Shown here: positions 9,001-16,459 of the stretch, piece after piece
Layout: each line of letters opens with the position of its first letter
How positions within the stretch are numbered: the stretch's first letter is position 1
NCBI GenBank assembly: GCA_022446825.1
Contig: JAKVBY010000028.1
Coordinates: 16,192-53,422, forward strand
Direction: 5' to 3'
DNA from: Pirellulaceae bacterium
GTDB lineage: Bacteria > Planctomycetota > Planctomycetia > Pirellulales > Pirellulaceae
Length of the DNA: 37,231 nucleotides
The notes under the pieces: generated by a model
What the model was told of the DNA's origin: nothing
The model's input: only the letters and a program-made list of their open reading frames with translations
The model's database searches: none
Translations under genes and position numbers: made by a program

Positions 9001-9772
9001 CCGGCCCGGAAATAATCAGTGGCGTGCGGGCTTCATCGATTAAAATGTTGTCGACTTCGTCGATAATGGCAAACGTCAATCGCCCTTGCGATTGTTGACG
9101 TTCTTTAGGGTATCGATCGTCGCCCGATGCAGCCGGTCGCATATTATCACGCAGATAATCAAATCCAAATTCATTGTTCGTTCCGTACGTAATGTCACAG
9201 GCATACGCTTTTTGCTTGTCGCTGACATCCATGTCGTTTTGAATCGCCCCAACGGTCAAACCCAATCCCATATAGATGGGGGCCATCCATTCCATGTCAC
9301 GACGCGCTAAGTAGTCGTTTACTGTGACCACGTGAACACCCTTACCACTGATGGCGTTCAAATAAGCGGGTAAGGTAGCAACGAGAGTTTTGCCCTCTCC
9401 GGTCACCATTTCCGCGATCGCACCACTATGTAACACGATGCCACCAATTAACTGAACATCAAAATGTCGCATATTCAAGAAACGACGTCCCGCCTCACGG
9501 CAGACGGCAAAGGCTTCCACGAGAATGTCGTCTTCGGTTTCTCCCGCCTTCAGCCGCTGACGAAAATTCTCTGTCCTTTCTTTTAATTGCTCATTCGAAA
9601 GGTCCTGTATTTCTGCTTCCAGCGCATTGATCGCATCTACCTTGACTTGAAGTCTTTTGATAAAGCGCGCATTCGAAGAACCAAACAGTGAGGTGATGCT
9701 GCGTTCAAAACCGCGCATCAAACCACCGAAAAAGATTCCCAAGAATTCCCAAATTCGTTCGAGTACAGCCAT
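6098..9772 (-). CDS. secA: Preprotein translocase ATPase SecA, enlarged form
   Basis: SecA drives secretory proteins through SecYEG by ATP hydrolysis. At 1224 residues it far exceeds the roughly 900 of E. coli SecA. Visible parts are Walker A MVTGEGKT (122-129), DEVD (238-241) with the following EARTP, the preprotein cross-linking domain (about 236-385), [11 protein letters not shown] (561-571) in the second nucleotide-binding fold, and [21 protein letters not shown] (about 645-665) with the arginine finger. Helical scaffold and wing regions follow. The C-terminus carries a zinc-binding SEC-C motif (C1209, C1211, C1220, H1221). Extra length comes from about 42 residues inserted near 458-500 and from about five repeated helical modules at 773-1077, where E. 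coli has one. waaA follows in the same direction. Confidence 0.97.
   Translation of the reverse strand: [1224 protein letters not shown]
6542..7456 (-). repeat. Five diverged helical modules within SecA
   Basis: Residues 773-1077 contain about five copies of a module of roughly 40 residues: an aromatic-rich helix followed by a short acidic turn and an amphipathic helix. Copies begin near 773 ([14 protein letters not shown]), 831 (WNWEAIAKL), 893 ([15 protein letters not shown]), 961 ([14 protein letters not shown]) and 1038 ([14 protein letters not shown]). Each resembles the single E. coli segment that ends in an ERI...Y helix before the conserved LDSLWKEHL region. Copy identity is low, so this is an old amplification visible only at protein level. 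Confidence 0.55.
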
Positions 9773-9899
9773 AATTCTCAGATGAGGAACCCGGCAGGAG
9801 GTGTTAAGAAGGTAAAGTCAATGTGTGGCAGCGAGCTGATGGCCCATCAAACGTCATCCCAAACGACTGTTCAGCGCGTAACATATGCCCGTGGCGAAG

Positions 9900-9926
9900 T
9901 TTATAGCGATCAGCCAGACCGGTCAA
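9900..9926 (-). promoter_or_regulatory. Possible secA promoter
   Basis: On the minus strand TTGACC (9921-9926) and TATAAA (9900-9905) are each one base from consensus but only 15 bases apart, which is short. Transcription from here would give a secA leader of about 120 bases. No better pair is visible closer to secA. Confidence 0.35.
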
Positions 9927-9999
9927 CGGTGTTTTTGCCGTCTACTAAGTGCTCCGCAGGCGACAATAACAGGACGATTAGGATAAACTTTCTTTCCCT

Positions 10000-10037
10000 A
10001 TTGCCCGTGCTGACGACCCGCTCGTCCCAGGGGCAAT
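10000..10037. other. Strong imperfect inverted repeat (RNA hairpin candidate)
   Basis: ATTGCCC (10000-10006) pairs with GGGCAAT (10031-10037). Inside it, CTG pairs with CAG and ACGA with TCGT around a CCCGC loop, leaving small bulges (GTG on one side, CC on the other). Neither flank has a T-run of terminator type. It lies about 230 bases upstream of secA and about 100 bases upstream of the PhnP-like gene. Confidence 0.4.
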
Positions 10038-10135
10038 CTCCTGAACACCCTCAGCCGTTCACAAATCGCTCTGCGAGACCTATCACGACCCCATAACCGT
10101 CTAGGCAATCATGCCGCTTCAATCATTGAGTACCA

Positions 10136-10942
10136 GTGCCTAAAACTCCCTACACGACCGACATTCGTCACCAATTGATCCTGTTAGGAACCGGTACGTC
10201 CGTCGGAGTTCCCGCTATTGGCTGTGGCTGTGAAGTCTGCACAAGCGATGATCAGAGAAACAATCGTACACGTTGCTCTGTGATCCTCGGACTCCCCGAG
10301 GGTAATTTGTTGATTGACACGCCACCTGACCTGCGCACCCAGTTATTGCGAGAAAAGATAGGTATTGTTGACAGTGTTGTCTTTACTCATGAACATGCCG
10401 ACCACATTTTTGGGCTCGATGATCTGCGTCTGTTTCAATTTTACCTTGGACATTCGGTCCCTATCTTCTGTAATCACTCTGTAGAACAACGCATTCGTAA
10501 ATCATTTGACTACGCCTTTCGTGACGAAGAAGCTACACATCCTGGCGCCGCTCCGCAAATACATTTTCATCCCATCGACGAAAAACCGTTCGACATACTC
10601 GGATCCACTATCATTCCGATCCCCTTGAAACATGGACCTCGGTTTGATGTCCTCGGCTTCAGAATTGGCAATATTGCTTATTGCACAGACACAAATCACA
10701 TTCCAGCAGCAAGTGAATCTTTACTTCTAGATCTGGACGTCCTCATCCTCGATGCCCTACGTCCGCGCCCTCATGCCACCCATTTTTCGCTGGAAGAAGC
10801 AATCGCAACAGCCCAACGTTTGAAACCGAAGCAAACATACTTCACCCACGTTTCACATGAGTTGGATCATGGTGCCACAAATGCCTCGCTTCCCAAGGGA
10901 ATGAAGCTTGCGCATGACGGGTTACGCTTGGAGTTAACGTAA
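10136..10942 (+). CDS. Metallo-beta-lactamase-fold phosphodiesterase, PhnP-like
   Basis: This 268-residue cytoplasmic protein has the metallo-beta-lactamase HxHxDH metal motif as HEHADH (85-90). It also has the opening LLGTGTSVGVPAIGC and a CGCEVC cluster (30-35), which in PhnP-type proteins binds a structural metal. Later landmarks are an invariant-type LKHGP, a YCTDTN loop and a THVSHELDH ligand block near the C-terminus. PhnP cleaves cyclic phosphodiesters of ribose in phosphonate degradation; no other phn gene is nearby, so the true substrate is open. The GTG start at 10136 is the first start before the conserved strand; no clear ribosome site was seen. Confidence 0.85.
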   Translation: MPKTPYTTDIRHQLILLGTGTSVGVPAIGCGCEVCTSDDQRNNRTRCSVILGLPEGNLLIDTPPDLRTQLLREKIGIVDSVVFTHEHADHIFGLDDLRLFQFYLGHSVPIFCNHSVEQRIRKSFDYAFRDEEATHPGAAPQIHFHPIDEKPFDILGSTIIPIPLKHGPRFDVLGFRIGNIAYCTDTNHIPAASESLLLDLDVLILDALRPRPHATHFSLEEAIATAQRLKPKQTYFTHVSHELDHGATNASLPKGMKLAHDGLRLELT

Positions 10943-10949
10943 AGCGGCT

Positions 10950-10966
10950 CCAGCTGAGCAAGCTGG
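10950..10966. terminator. Weak hairpin between convergent genes
   Basis: CCAGCT-GAGCA-AGCTGG forms a 6-bp stem with a 5-base loop, just after the PhnP-like stop and before the stop of the convergent protease gene. Neither side carries a proper T-run, so it is at best a weak bidirectional terminator. Confidence 0.3.
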
Positions 10967-11022
10967 GATCTTGGAAACTGTCCTAAGCAACCTCGTTGCA
11001 CCATAACAATCGGCGCGCGAAA

Positions 11023-13155
11023 TTAGCTCCGGCTGGCAAGCGTATTGTCGTTCAACACATCCAAGTAATCGATCATAATCGAGATCACTTCATTAAAGTA
11101 GAAATTGCGTTCTACAACTTCTTCGGTGGAGTCGTTGACTTGCTCTTCGAACTGTTTTTCTTCTTCCTTTTCAGCATTTAATTCAGCACGTTCTAAGAAA
11201 AACTGTTCTTCGTTCAAAGTCACTTTTTTCTTTTCTTTTTGAGCGCGATAACGGTCGATGTTCTTTAGCAATTTTGCAAAATCCTCCGATTCCGTGCGAC
11301 GTTCGCTTGATCGCTTTCGCAGCGTGGTCAGGATCTCGTTGTTAACCAAGTCAAGTTCCTTAAACGCTGCAGCCGGAACACGGTTGAATTCCAAGGCATA
11401 ATCCAAATCGGATTCGCTGACGTCCATGAAATTCGTTAGAGACGGCAGGACGATATCAGAAAGAACACCCCGTTTTTGCGTACTGTCACCGTTAGGACGA
11501 TAAAATTGCTGCATCGTGATCTTCAAAGCACCCAGATTCGGTGGCTTAGGAATCGGAAACAATTGCCGCCCCAGGTCGAGTAGGCTCTGGACAGTGCCCT
11601 TTCCATGTGTCGATTCGTCACCAATGACAAGACCTCGTCGATAGTCTTGAATTGCACCTGCCAAGATTTCACTGGCACTAGCGCTAAATTTGCTCGTCAA
11701 AACAATTAAAGGGCCTTTCCACACCATACCTCGTTCAATATCAGGCAGCGGGTGTATGTCATCTCCAGAATCCTTGACTTGAACCACCGGACCATGATCG
11801 ATAAATAGCCCAGTCGTGCCAATTGCCTCGTTGAGACTTCCACCACCGTTGTAACGCAAATCCAAAATGACCGCATCGACACCCTGCTGGTTAAATCCAT
11901 CGACTTGGTTTCCCTTCGCGTCCACACCACCATTGATAATTCTGCGCAAATCTTTCGTTGTGCTGCGGTAGTTTTTCTCACCTCGTCTCGCTGCTTCCAT
12001 ATCCATATAAAAGCTGGGGAGATCGATCACGCCAACCTTGTAGGGACTGCCGTCAGTTTTTTTTCCTTCTTCAAACACAACGCCGCGAGCCGCACTATCC
12101 TCTAATTCAATCTTGGCGCGAATGATCGTGATGACTTTGGTCTCTGAACCATCTGCCGGTTTGATACCAAGGCGAACGGTAGTACCTGCTTTACCACGAA
12201 TCAATTGGACAACATCATTGAGCTTCATGTCCAAGACCTCGACCATATCGCCTTCGCTGTTTTGCCCAACGCTCACGATCCGATCCTCGACCTGAAGTTC
12301 GCCCTGTCGATCTGCTGCACCACCTTTGATGATCTTTGTCACAACCGTGTAACCGTCCGTACCACGTAACGCTGCTCCAATACCATCTAACTGAAGTCGC
12401 ATTTGAATCTGAAAATTTTCGAAATTGGTAGGTGACATAAAGGTCGTATGTGGATCGAGACTCGCCGTGATGGATGACAGAAACATCTCCAACAACTCGT
12501 CGCCGTCAATTTGGTGCATACGATTCCGAAAACTGCGATAACGGCGTTGAAGACGCTCGACAGCCTCATCGCCAACCGTGTCGTCATCTTTGAGCACGAG
12601 CAATTCATATTTGATCCGCTGACGCCACCGATTTCGGGATTCTTCGGCATTCATCGCGTAGACCGTACTTTTCGGATCCGAAGTCATCTCTTCGGTCAGT
12701 GAAAAATCAAATGTTCCCTCCAGAAGTTCGCCTACCAGGGCAACTCGTTCGTCCACTCGTTCTAGAAACCGTTCAAACACGATATACGCAAACGAGATGT
12801 CACCACTATTAAACATGTCATCTAACTCTTGGTTGCGCGGCATGAATTCAGAAATATCAGCTTGGTAGAAGTAGATCTTCATCGGATCCAAAGATCGCAA
12901 AAATCCCTTCATAGCACGCTGCGAAATTTCATCATCTACCGATCGCTTGGACAAATGTTGATTTTTAATCAGGCTGGAAACCGTAATTGCAACTCGCCGA
13001 TCTTTGGCGGTTGGTTTCGTTAGCTCCGCAACAACACTTCGTTCGACTCCAACAAACGTAATGGCATAAACAATCAAAAATAAAGAAACCGCAGAGAAGC
13101 GGCGTTGCAAAAACACAACGGAACTGGCCATGAATCGTTCCTTGGAAAGGGTCAT
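11023..13155 (-). CDS. prc: Carboxy-terminal (tail-specific) processing protease
   Basis: This is an S41-family protease that cleaves proteins from their C-terminal tails in the periplasm. The 710-residue product has a membrane or signal segment at about 20-38. An alpha-helical N-terminal domain with MKGFLRSLDPMKIYF follows. A PDZ domain lies at about 250-340 (IGAALRGTDGYTVVTKIIKGGAA). The catalytic core contains LDLRYNGGGSL (431-441), SKFSASASEILAGA with nucleophile Ser493, and HGKGTVQ with general base Lys519; compared with E. coli Prc the Ser-Lys spacing is one residue longer. The C-terminal region (about 600-690) is a charged coiled-coil-like segment as in Prc. It diverges from an FHA/sigma-54 activator across 233 bases, which makes that activator a candidate regulator. 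Confidence 0.93.
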   Translation of the reverse strand: MTLSKERFMASSVVFLQRRFSAVSLFLIVYAITFVGVERSVVAELTKPTAKDRRVAITVSSLIKNQHLSKRSVDDEISQRAMKGFLRSLDPMKIYFYQADISEFMPRNQELDDMFNSGDISFAYIVFERFLERVDERVALVGELLEGTFDFSLTEEMTSDPKSTVYAMNAEESRNRWRQRIKYELLVLKDDDTVGDEAVERLQRRYRSFRNRMHQIDGDELLEMFLSSITASLDPHTTFMSPTNFENFQIQMRLQLDGIGAALRGTDGYTVVTKIIKGGAADRQGELQVEDRIVSVGQNSEGDMVEVLDMKLNDVVQLIRGKAGTTVRLGIKPADGSETKVITIIRAKIELEDSAARGVVFEEGKKTDGSPYKVGVIDLPSFYMDMEAARRGEKNYRSTTKDLRRIINGGVDAKGNQVDGFNQQGVDAVILDLRYNGGGSLNEAIGTTGLFIDHGPVVQVKDSGDDIHPLPDIERGMVWKGPLIVLTSKFSASASEILAGAIQDYRRGLVIGDESTHGKGTVQSLLDLGRQLFPIPKPPNLGALKITMQQFYRPNGDSTQKRGVLSDIVLPSLTNFMDVSESDLDYALEFNRVPAAAFKELDLVNNEILTTLRKRSSERRTESEDFAKLLKNIDRYRAQKEKKKVTLNEEQFFLERAELNAEKEEEKQFEEQVNDSTEEVVERNFYFNEVISIMIDYLDVLNDNTLASRS

Positions 13156-13388
13156 TGGGGCAGAACAGGGGAGTATCAGCAGTTTTGATAGACTTTAAGA
13201 TCGTACGCAGTTTTGGGGCGCGGAGCAAGATCGATGTCCCATGGCATCTCTCCAACTCCTCTTCCTTTGGTGGATATAATAACCTTCTGTGGTGTCTGGC
13301 ACGAAAGCGGTATCTATCCTAAAACTTGTGCTGCTACGGATGACATTTTGTACTTGACCGCCCTAATCCATCATGCCGAGAACGGCTA

Positions 13389-15227
13389 GTGTACAGTTAT
13401 ATCCGAATGACGAATGGTCCGCGTGCCGGCACAACGTTTATGCTCGATTCCACCAAAGGAATGCGCATCGGACGTAGTATCGACTGCACGGTCGTGTTGT
13501 CGGACCCTCTCTCTTCTCGTGAACATGCGACAATTCGATATGAAAATGATGCTTGGTGGTTGCGCGATCAATCTAGTCGAAATGGTTCTTTCGTCAACGG
13601 GCAAAAAACCGATGAGGCCCAATTGATCGCCGGCTGTTCCTTCCGACTCGGTTCAGCAGATTTTTCCTTCGAGCAATCGGAGACGCTACCAAATCCTCAA
13701 GCAGACGGAGACGTAGGACTCCATGAAACCATTGTCCGCGACCAACCTGTTGACCCTCAAGATACGGGCAAGCTGGCGCTCGCTAAACTCAGCGAGGAAC
13801 GACCAGCCCAAGATTTTTTATTACTACACCAACTGAGCATACAATTACTGGGCATCGAGTTACCCGATGAAGTCGCCGCAGTTTCTTTAGAACTTCTGCG
13901 GGATCGCACTAAGGCTGAAACTGCAGGTTTTTTCTGGGTCAGCGATGACGGACAACTCAAGCCAAAAATGGTAGTGCCCCAATCTGGTGAAAACCGCGTC
14001 AGCTTAAGCAATTCTCTGACAAAGCTGGTGAGCGAACAACGACGCGCCATCTGGATCTGCAATCAACCATCAGCCCTGAACACCGACAGTCTTAGTCGCG
14101 TCGCAGACGCATTCTCAATTCCGATGATCCATGAAGAAAAAACGGTCGGCGCCGTTCACGTCTATCGTGAAAACCGGCCCTTCGATGAAAGTGATTTTGA
14201 GTTTGCCAAAGCGGTCGCGAATATTATGGCTATCGCCTTAATGCGAGCGCGACAACAAGCAACGCTGATGGCCGAGCACGATCGACTCGTAAACAAAACC
14301 GCCGGATTTGACGAGTTGATCGGTGAGAGCAGTCCGATGCAAGAGTTGAAGTCCAAGATTAAACGCATCGGTCGCGCCACCGGCTGTGTACTCATTCGCG
14401 GAGAAAGTGGTGCCGGAAAAGAATTAGTAGCTCGAGCACTCCACCGCGCCAGTGCACGCGCCGATCGCCCCATGCTTGCAGTTAACTGTGCAGCGATTCC
14501 ACGCGACCTTATGGAAAGTCAGTTGTTCGGACATCGCAAAGGCGCTTTTACAGGCGCTGAGTCGGATCACATCGGTTGGTTTGAACAAGCAAATACCGGT
14601 ACGCTTTTTTTAGACGAAGTTGGAGAGATGACGCTGGAAGGTCAAGCGAAACTTTTGCGAATTCTTGAAGGTCATCCCTTCTTGCCGGTAGGTGGCTCGA
14701 AAGAAATCACCGTCGATGTGAGAATCATCGCAGCGACCAATCGTGACTTACGCGAATTTGTCCGAGACAAAACCTTTCGCGAAGATCTCTACTATCGACT
14801 CAGTGTTTTTGAGCTCTACATTCCGCCGTTACGGGATCGCGGAAATGACATTGAAATACTTGTTGATTTCTTCCTAAAACATTTCCGCACGCAACATGGC
14901 CGCCCCAATCTGACTTTGTCTCCAAAGGCACGTGCGAAACTACTCTCGTATCAATGGCCCGGCAACGTGCGGCAACTCCGCAATGTCGTCGACAGTGCGG
15001 TGGTCATGGCGGAACTCGATGAACGGATCGAAGTGGACGACCTGGGCTTACACGACGTTCAATCTTCCGATGAATTAGAATCGCTGCGGATCGACTACTG
15101 GGAGCGAAAGTTAATCAAGGAGGCACTTGGACGCACGAAGGGAAAAGTGCCGGACGCATCACACCTCTTGGGAATCGGACGCGCGACTTTGTACCGAAAA
15201 ATTGACGAGTACGGGATCGAACGATAG
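13389..15227 (+). CDS. FHA-GAF-sigma-54 activator (AAA+, Fis-type HTH)
   Basis: This 612-residue enhancer-binding protein activates sigma-54 promoters. An FHA domain (about 1-98) shows IGRS, a SSREHA block, SSRNGSFVNG and Asn65, so it probably reads a phosphothreonine partner. A GAF-like domain covers about 145-285. The AAA+ domain (about 308-545) has Walker A GESGAGKE (338-345), the sigma-54 contact loop GAFTGA (385-390) and Walker B LFLDEVGE (406-413). It also has the LYYRLSVF and WPGNVRQL blocks. A Fis-type helix-turn-helix ends the protein (570-612, LLGIGRATLYRKI). No receiver domain is present. The GTG start at 13389 keeps the whole FHA domain; an ATG lies 18 bases further on. The YheT-type gene follows by 19 bases. 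Confidence 0.93.
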   Translation: MYSYIRMTNGPRAGTTFMLDSTKGMRIGRSIDCTVVLSDPLSSREHATIRYENDAWWLRDQSSRNGSFVNGQKTDEAQLIAGCSFRLGSADFSFEQSETLPNPQADGDVGLHETIVRDQPVDPQDTGKLALAKLSEERPAQDFLLLHQLSIQLLGIELPDEVAAVSLELLRDRTKAETAGFFWVSDDGQLKPKMVVPQSGENRVSLSNSLTKLVSEQRRAIWICNQPSALNTDSLSRVADAFSIPMIHEEKTVGAVHVYRENRPFDESDFEFAKAVANIMAIALMRARQQATLMAEHDRLVNKTAGFDELIGESSPMQELKSKIKRIGRATGCVLIRGESGAGKELVARALHRASARADRPMLAVNCAAIPRDLMESQLFGHRKGAFTGAESDHIGWFEQANTGTLFLDEVGEMTLEGQAKLLRILEGHPFLPVGGSKEITVDVRIIAATNRDLREFVRDKTFREDLYYRLSVFELYIPPLRDRGNDIEILVDFFLKHFRTQHGRPNLTLSPKARAKLLSYQWPGNVRQLRNVVDSAVVMAELDERIEVDDLGLHDVQSSDELESLRIDYWERKLIKEALGRTKGKVPDASHLLGIGRATLYRKIDEYGIER

Positions 15228-15246
15228 CCGCACACCAACAATTCGC

Positions 15247-16245
15247 ATGTCAGATTCAAGTTTTCCGTGTTTCCAGCCACATCCCTTGCTCAGAAATGGT
15301 CACTTGCAGACGATTGCTGGAGCCTACTTAAACACTAGCTGCGTCATTCCACCTGCCCAAAAACATCGCCTGCGACTTGCGGATGGTGACACCCTCATAC
15401 TTCATGACAATTGCCCAAGCAATTGGCAACCAAATGATTCTTCTGTCATTCTTGCTCATGGGCTAACAGGAACTCATTCTACCTCTTATATGGTCCGCAC
15501 GGCCGCTAAACTACTGGCCCGTGGTTGTCGGACATTCCGTCTGGATCTACGTGGCTGCGGTGACGGATTTTTGCTCGCGCAGGGCCTCGGCCATGCCGGC
15601 CGCAGTGAAGACCTTTTCAGCGCCGTTCAAAAAGTTACCGCGATTTGCCCTGATTCATCTCTCACTTGTGTTGGATTCTCTCTCAGTGGGAACATGCTTT
15701 TAAAAATGCTGGGAGAAAGGCCCCAAGCCTTACCCAACCAACTTGAAAACGCTGTCAGCATTTCAGCACCGATCGACACGCGGCTCTGCTCTCTCACAAT
15801 GCAAAAGGGAATTTCGCGGTTTTATGGAACCAAATTCGTCCGCGAACTCATGCGCCAGCTGAGGAAAAAGCAAGCCGCGATTAGCGGGTTTAACAGAGAA
15901 AAGCTGTATCCCACTCCTCGCACCATGTTTGAATTCGACGATCACGTGACCGCACCCCTCAGCGGATTTGAAAACGCTGCTGCATACTACAGAGAAGCCA
16001 GTTCTGTGAGAGTTGTCGAGCACATCACTACAAGAACTTTGGTAGTATCTGCCGTCGACGACCCGCTCGTACCTGTCCGTACATATCAAGAAGCCAAGTT
16101 TTCCACAGCGGTTACGCTAGACATACAACAACATGGCGGCCATTTGGGATTCGTCAGTGCAAAAAAAGTGCAGAGCGATCGACGCTGGCTTGATCAGCGA
16201 ATTACCGAGTGGATCATGCCAAAGCGTAATTCTCGAAAAATTTAG
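15247..16245 (+). CDS. YheT-family alpha/beta hydrolase
   Basis: The ATG at 15247 gives 332 residues starting just before the family hallmark PHPLLRNGHLQTI (11-23). Further landmarks are the oxyanion-side HGLTGTHSTSY (71-81), the LRGCG turn, the nucleophile elbow GFSLSG with Ser145, the acid segment DDPLVP (271-276), and HGGHLGF (296-302) with the catalytic His. YheT-type enzymes are cytoplasmic carboxylesterase-like hydrolases of uncertain substrate. An upstream in-frame start at 15127 would overlap the activator gene and adds nothing conserved, so I rejected it. The 19-base gap suggests cotranscription with the sigma-54 activator. Confidence 0.87.
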   Translation: MSDSSFPCFQPHPLLRNGHLQTIAGAYLNTSCVIPPAQKHRLRLADGDTLILHDNCPSNWQPNDSSVILAHGLTGTHSTSYMVRTAAKLLARGCRTFRLDLRGCGDGFLLAQGLGHAGRSEDLFSAVQKVTAICPDSSLTCVGFSLSGNMLLKMLGERPQALPNQLENAVSISAPIDTRLCSLTMQKGISRFYGTKFVRELMRQLRKKQAAISGFNREKLYPTPRTMFEFDDHVTAPLSGFENAAAYYREASSVRVVEHITTRTLVVSAVDDPLVPVRTYQEAKFSTAVTLDIQQHGGHLGFVSAKKVQSDRRWLDQRITEWIMPKRNSRKI

Positions 16246-16459
16246 TCGGCGCGGTTGATTTCGTGTCCTTTCTGCGCTTGTTCTCTCGCGAGTTTATGCA
16301 CTTTGGTGAGGCTAATCGTCGGGAACATTGGATTCCCAGATAGGACTCCTTCGACAAAGGTCAAACGGGCCTGTGAGCATTGACACGCTGGCGAATTGGG
16401 TTGCCGTCGGCTACGATGCTCAAATAATCGCTGAGGTAAATTTGCCCAAGGACTCCATC

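Larger units (their letters stand above)
9773..10135. other. Divergent intergenic region, secA / PhnP-like gene
   Basis: This 363-base spacer separates the start of secA (-) from that of the metallo-beta-lactamase gene (+). It contains a plausible secA promoter (9900-9926) and a strong imperfect hairpin (10000-10037). An open frame at 9782-10096 (+) lacks codon-like composition and any recognisable motif, so I do not call it a gene. Confidence 0.5.

Noticed and set aside
9782-10096. 104-residue open frame in the secA upstream spacer
   Set aside because: No motif, no ribosome site, and a composition that does not look coding; it overlaps the secA promoter candidate and a hairpin.
13275-13280. 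TATAAT before the FHA activator gene
   Set aside because: A perfect -10 hexamer, but no acceptable -35 at 16-18 bases upstream and over 100 bases from the start.
13297-13303. TGGCACG as a sigma-54 -24 element
   Set aside because: The heptamer is perfect, but the required -12 GC is absent at the proper spacing (CGGT in place of TTGC).
15127-15246. Longer start for the YheT-type hydrolase
   Set aside because: The added residues overlap the activator gene in another frame and are unrelated to the family; the ATG at 15247 lies just before the conserved opening.
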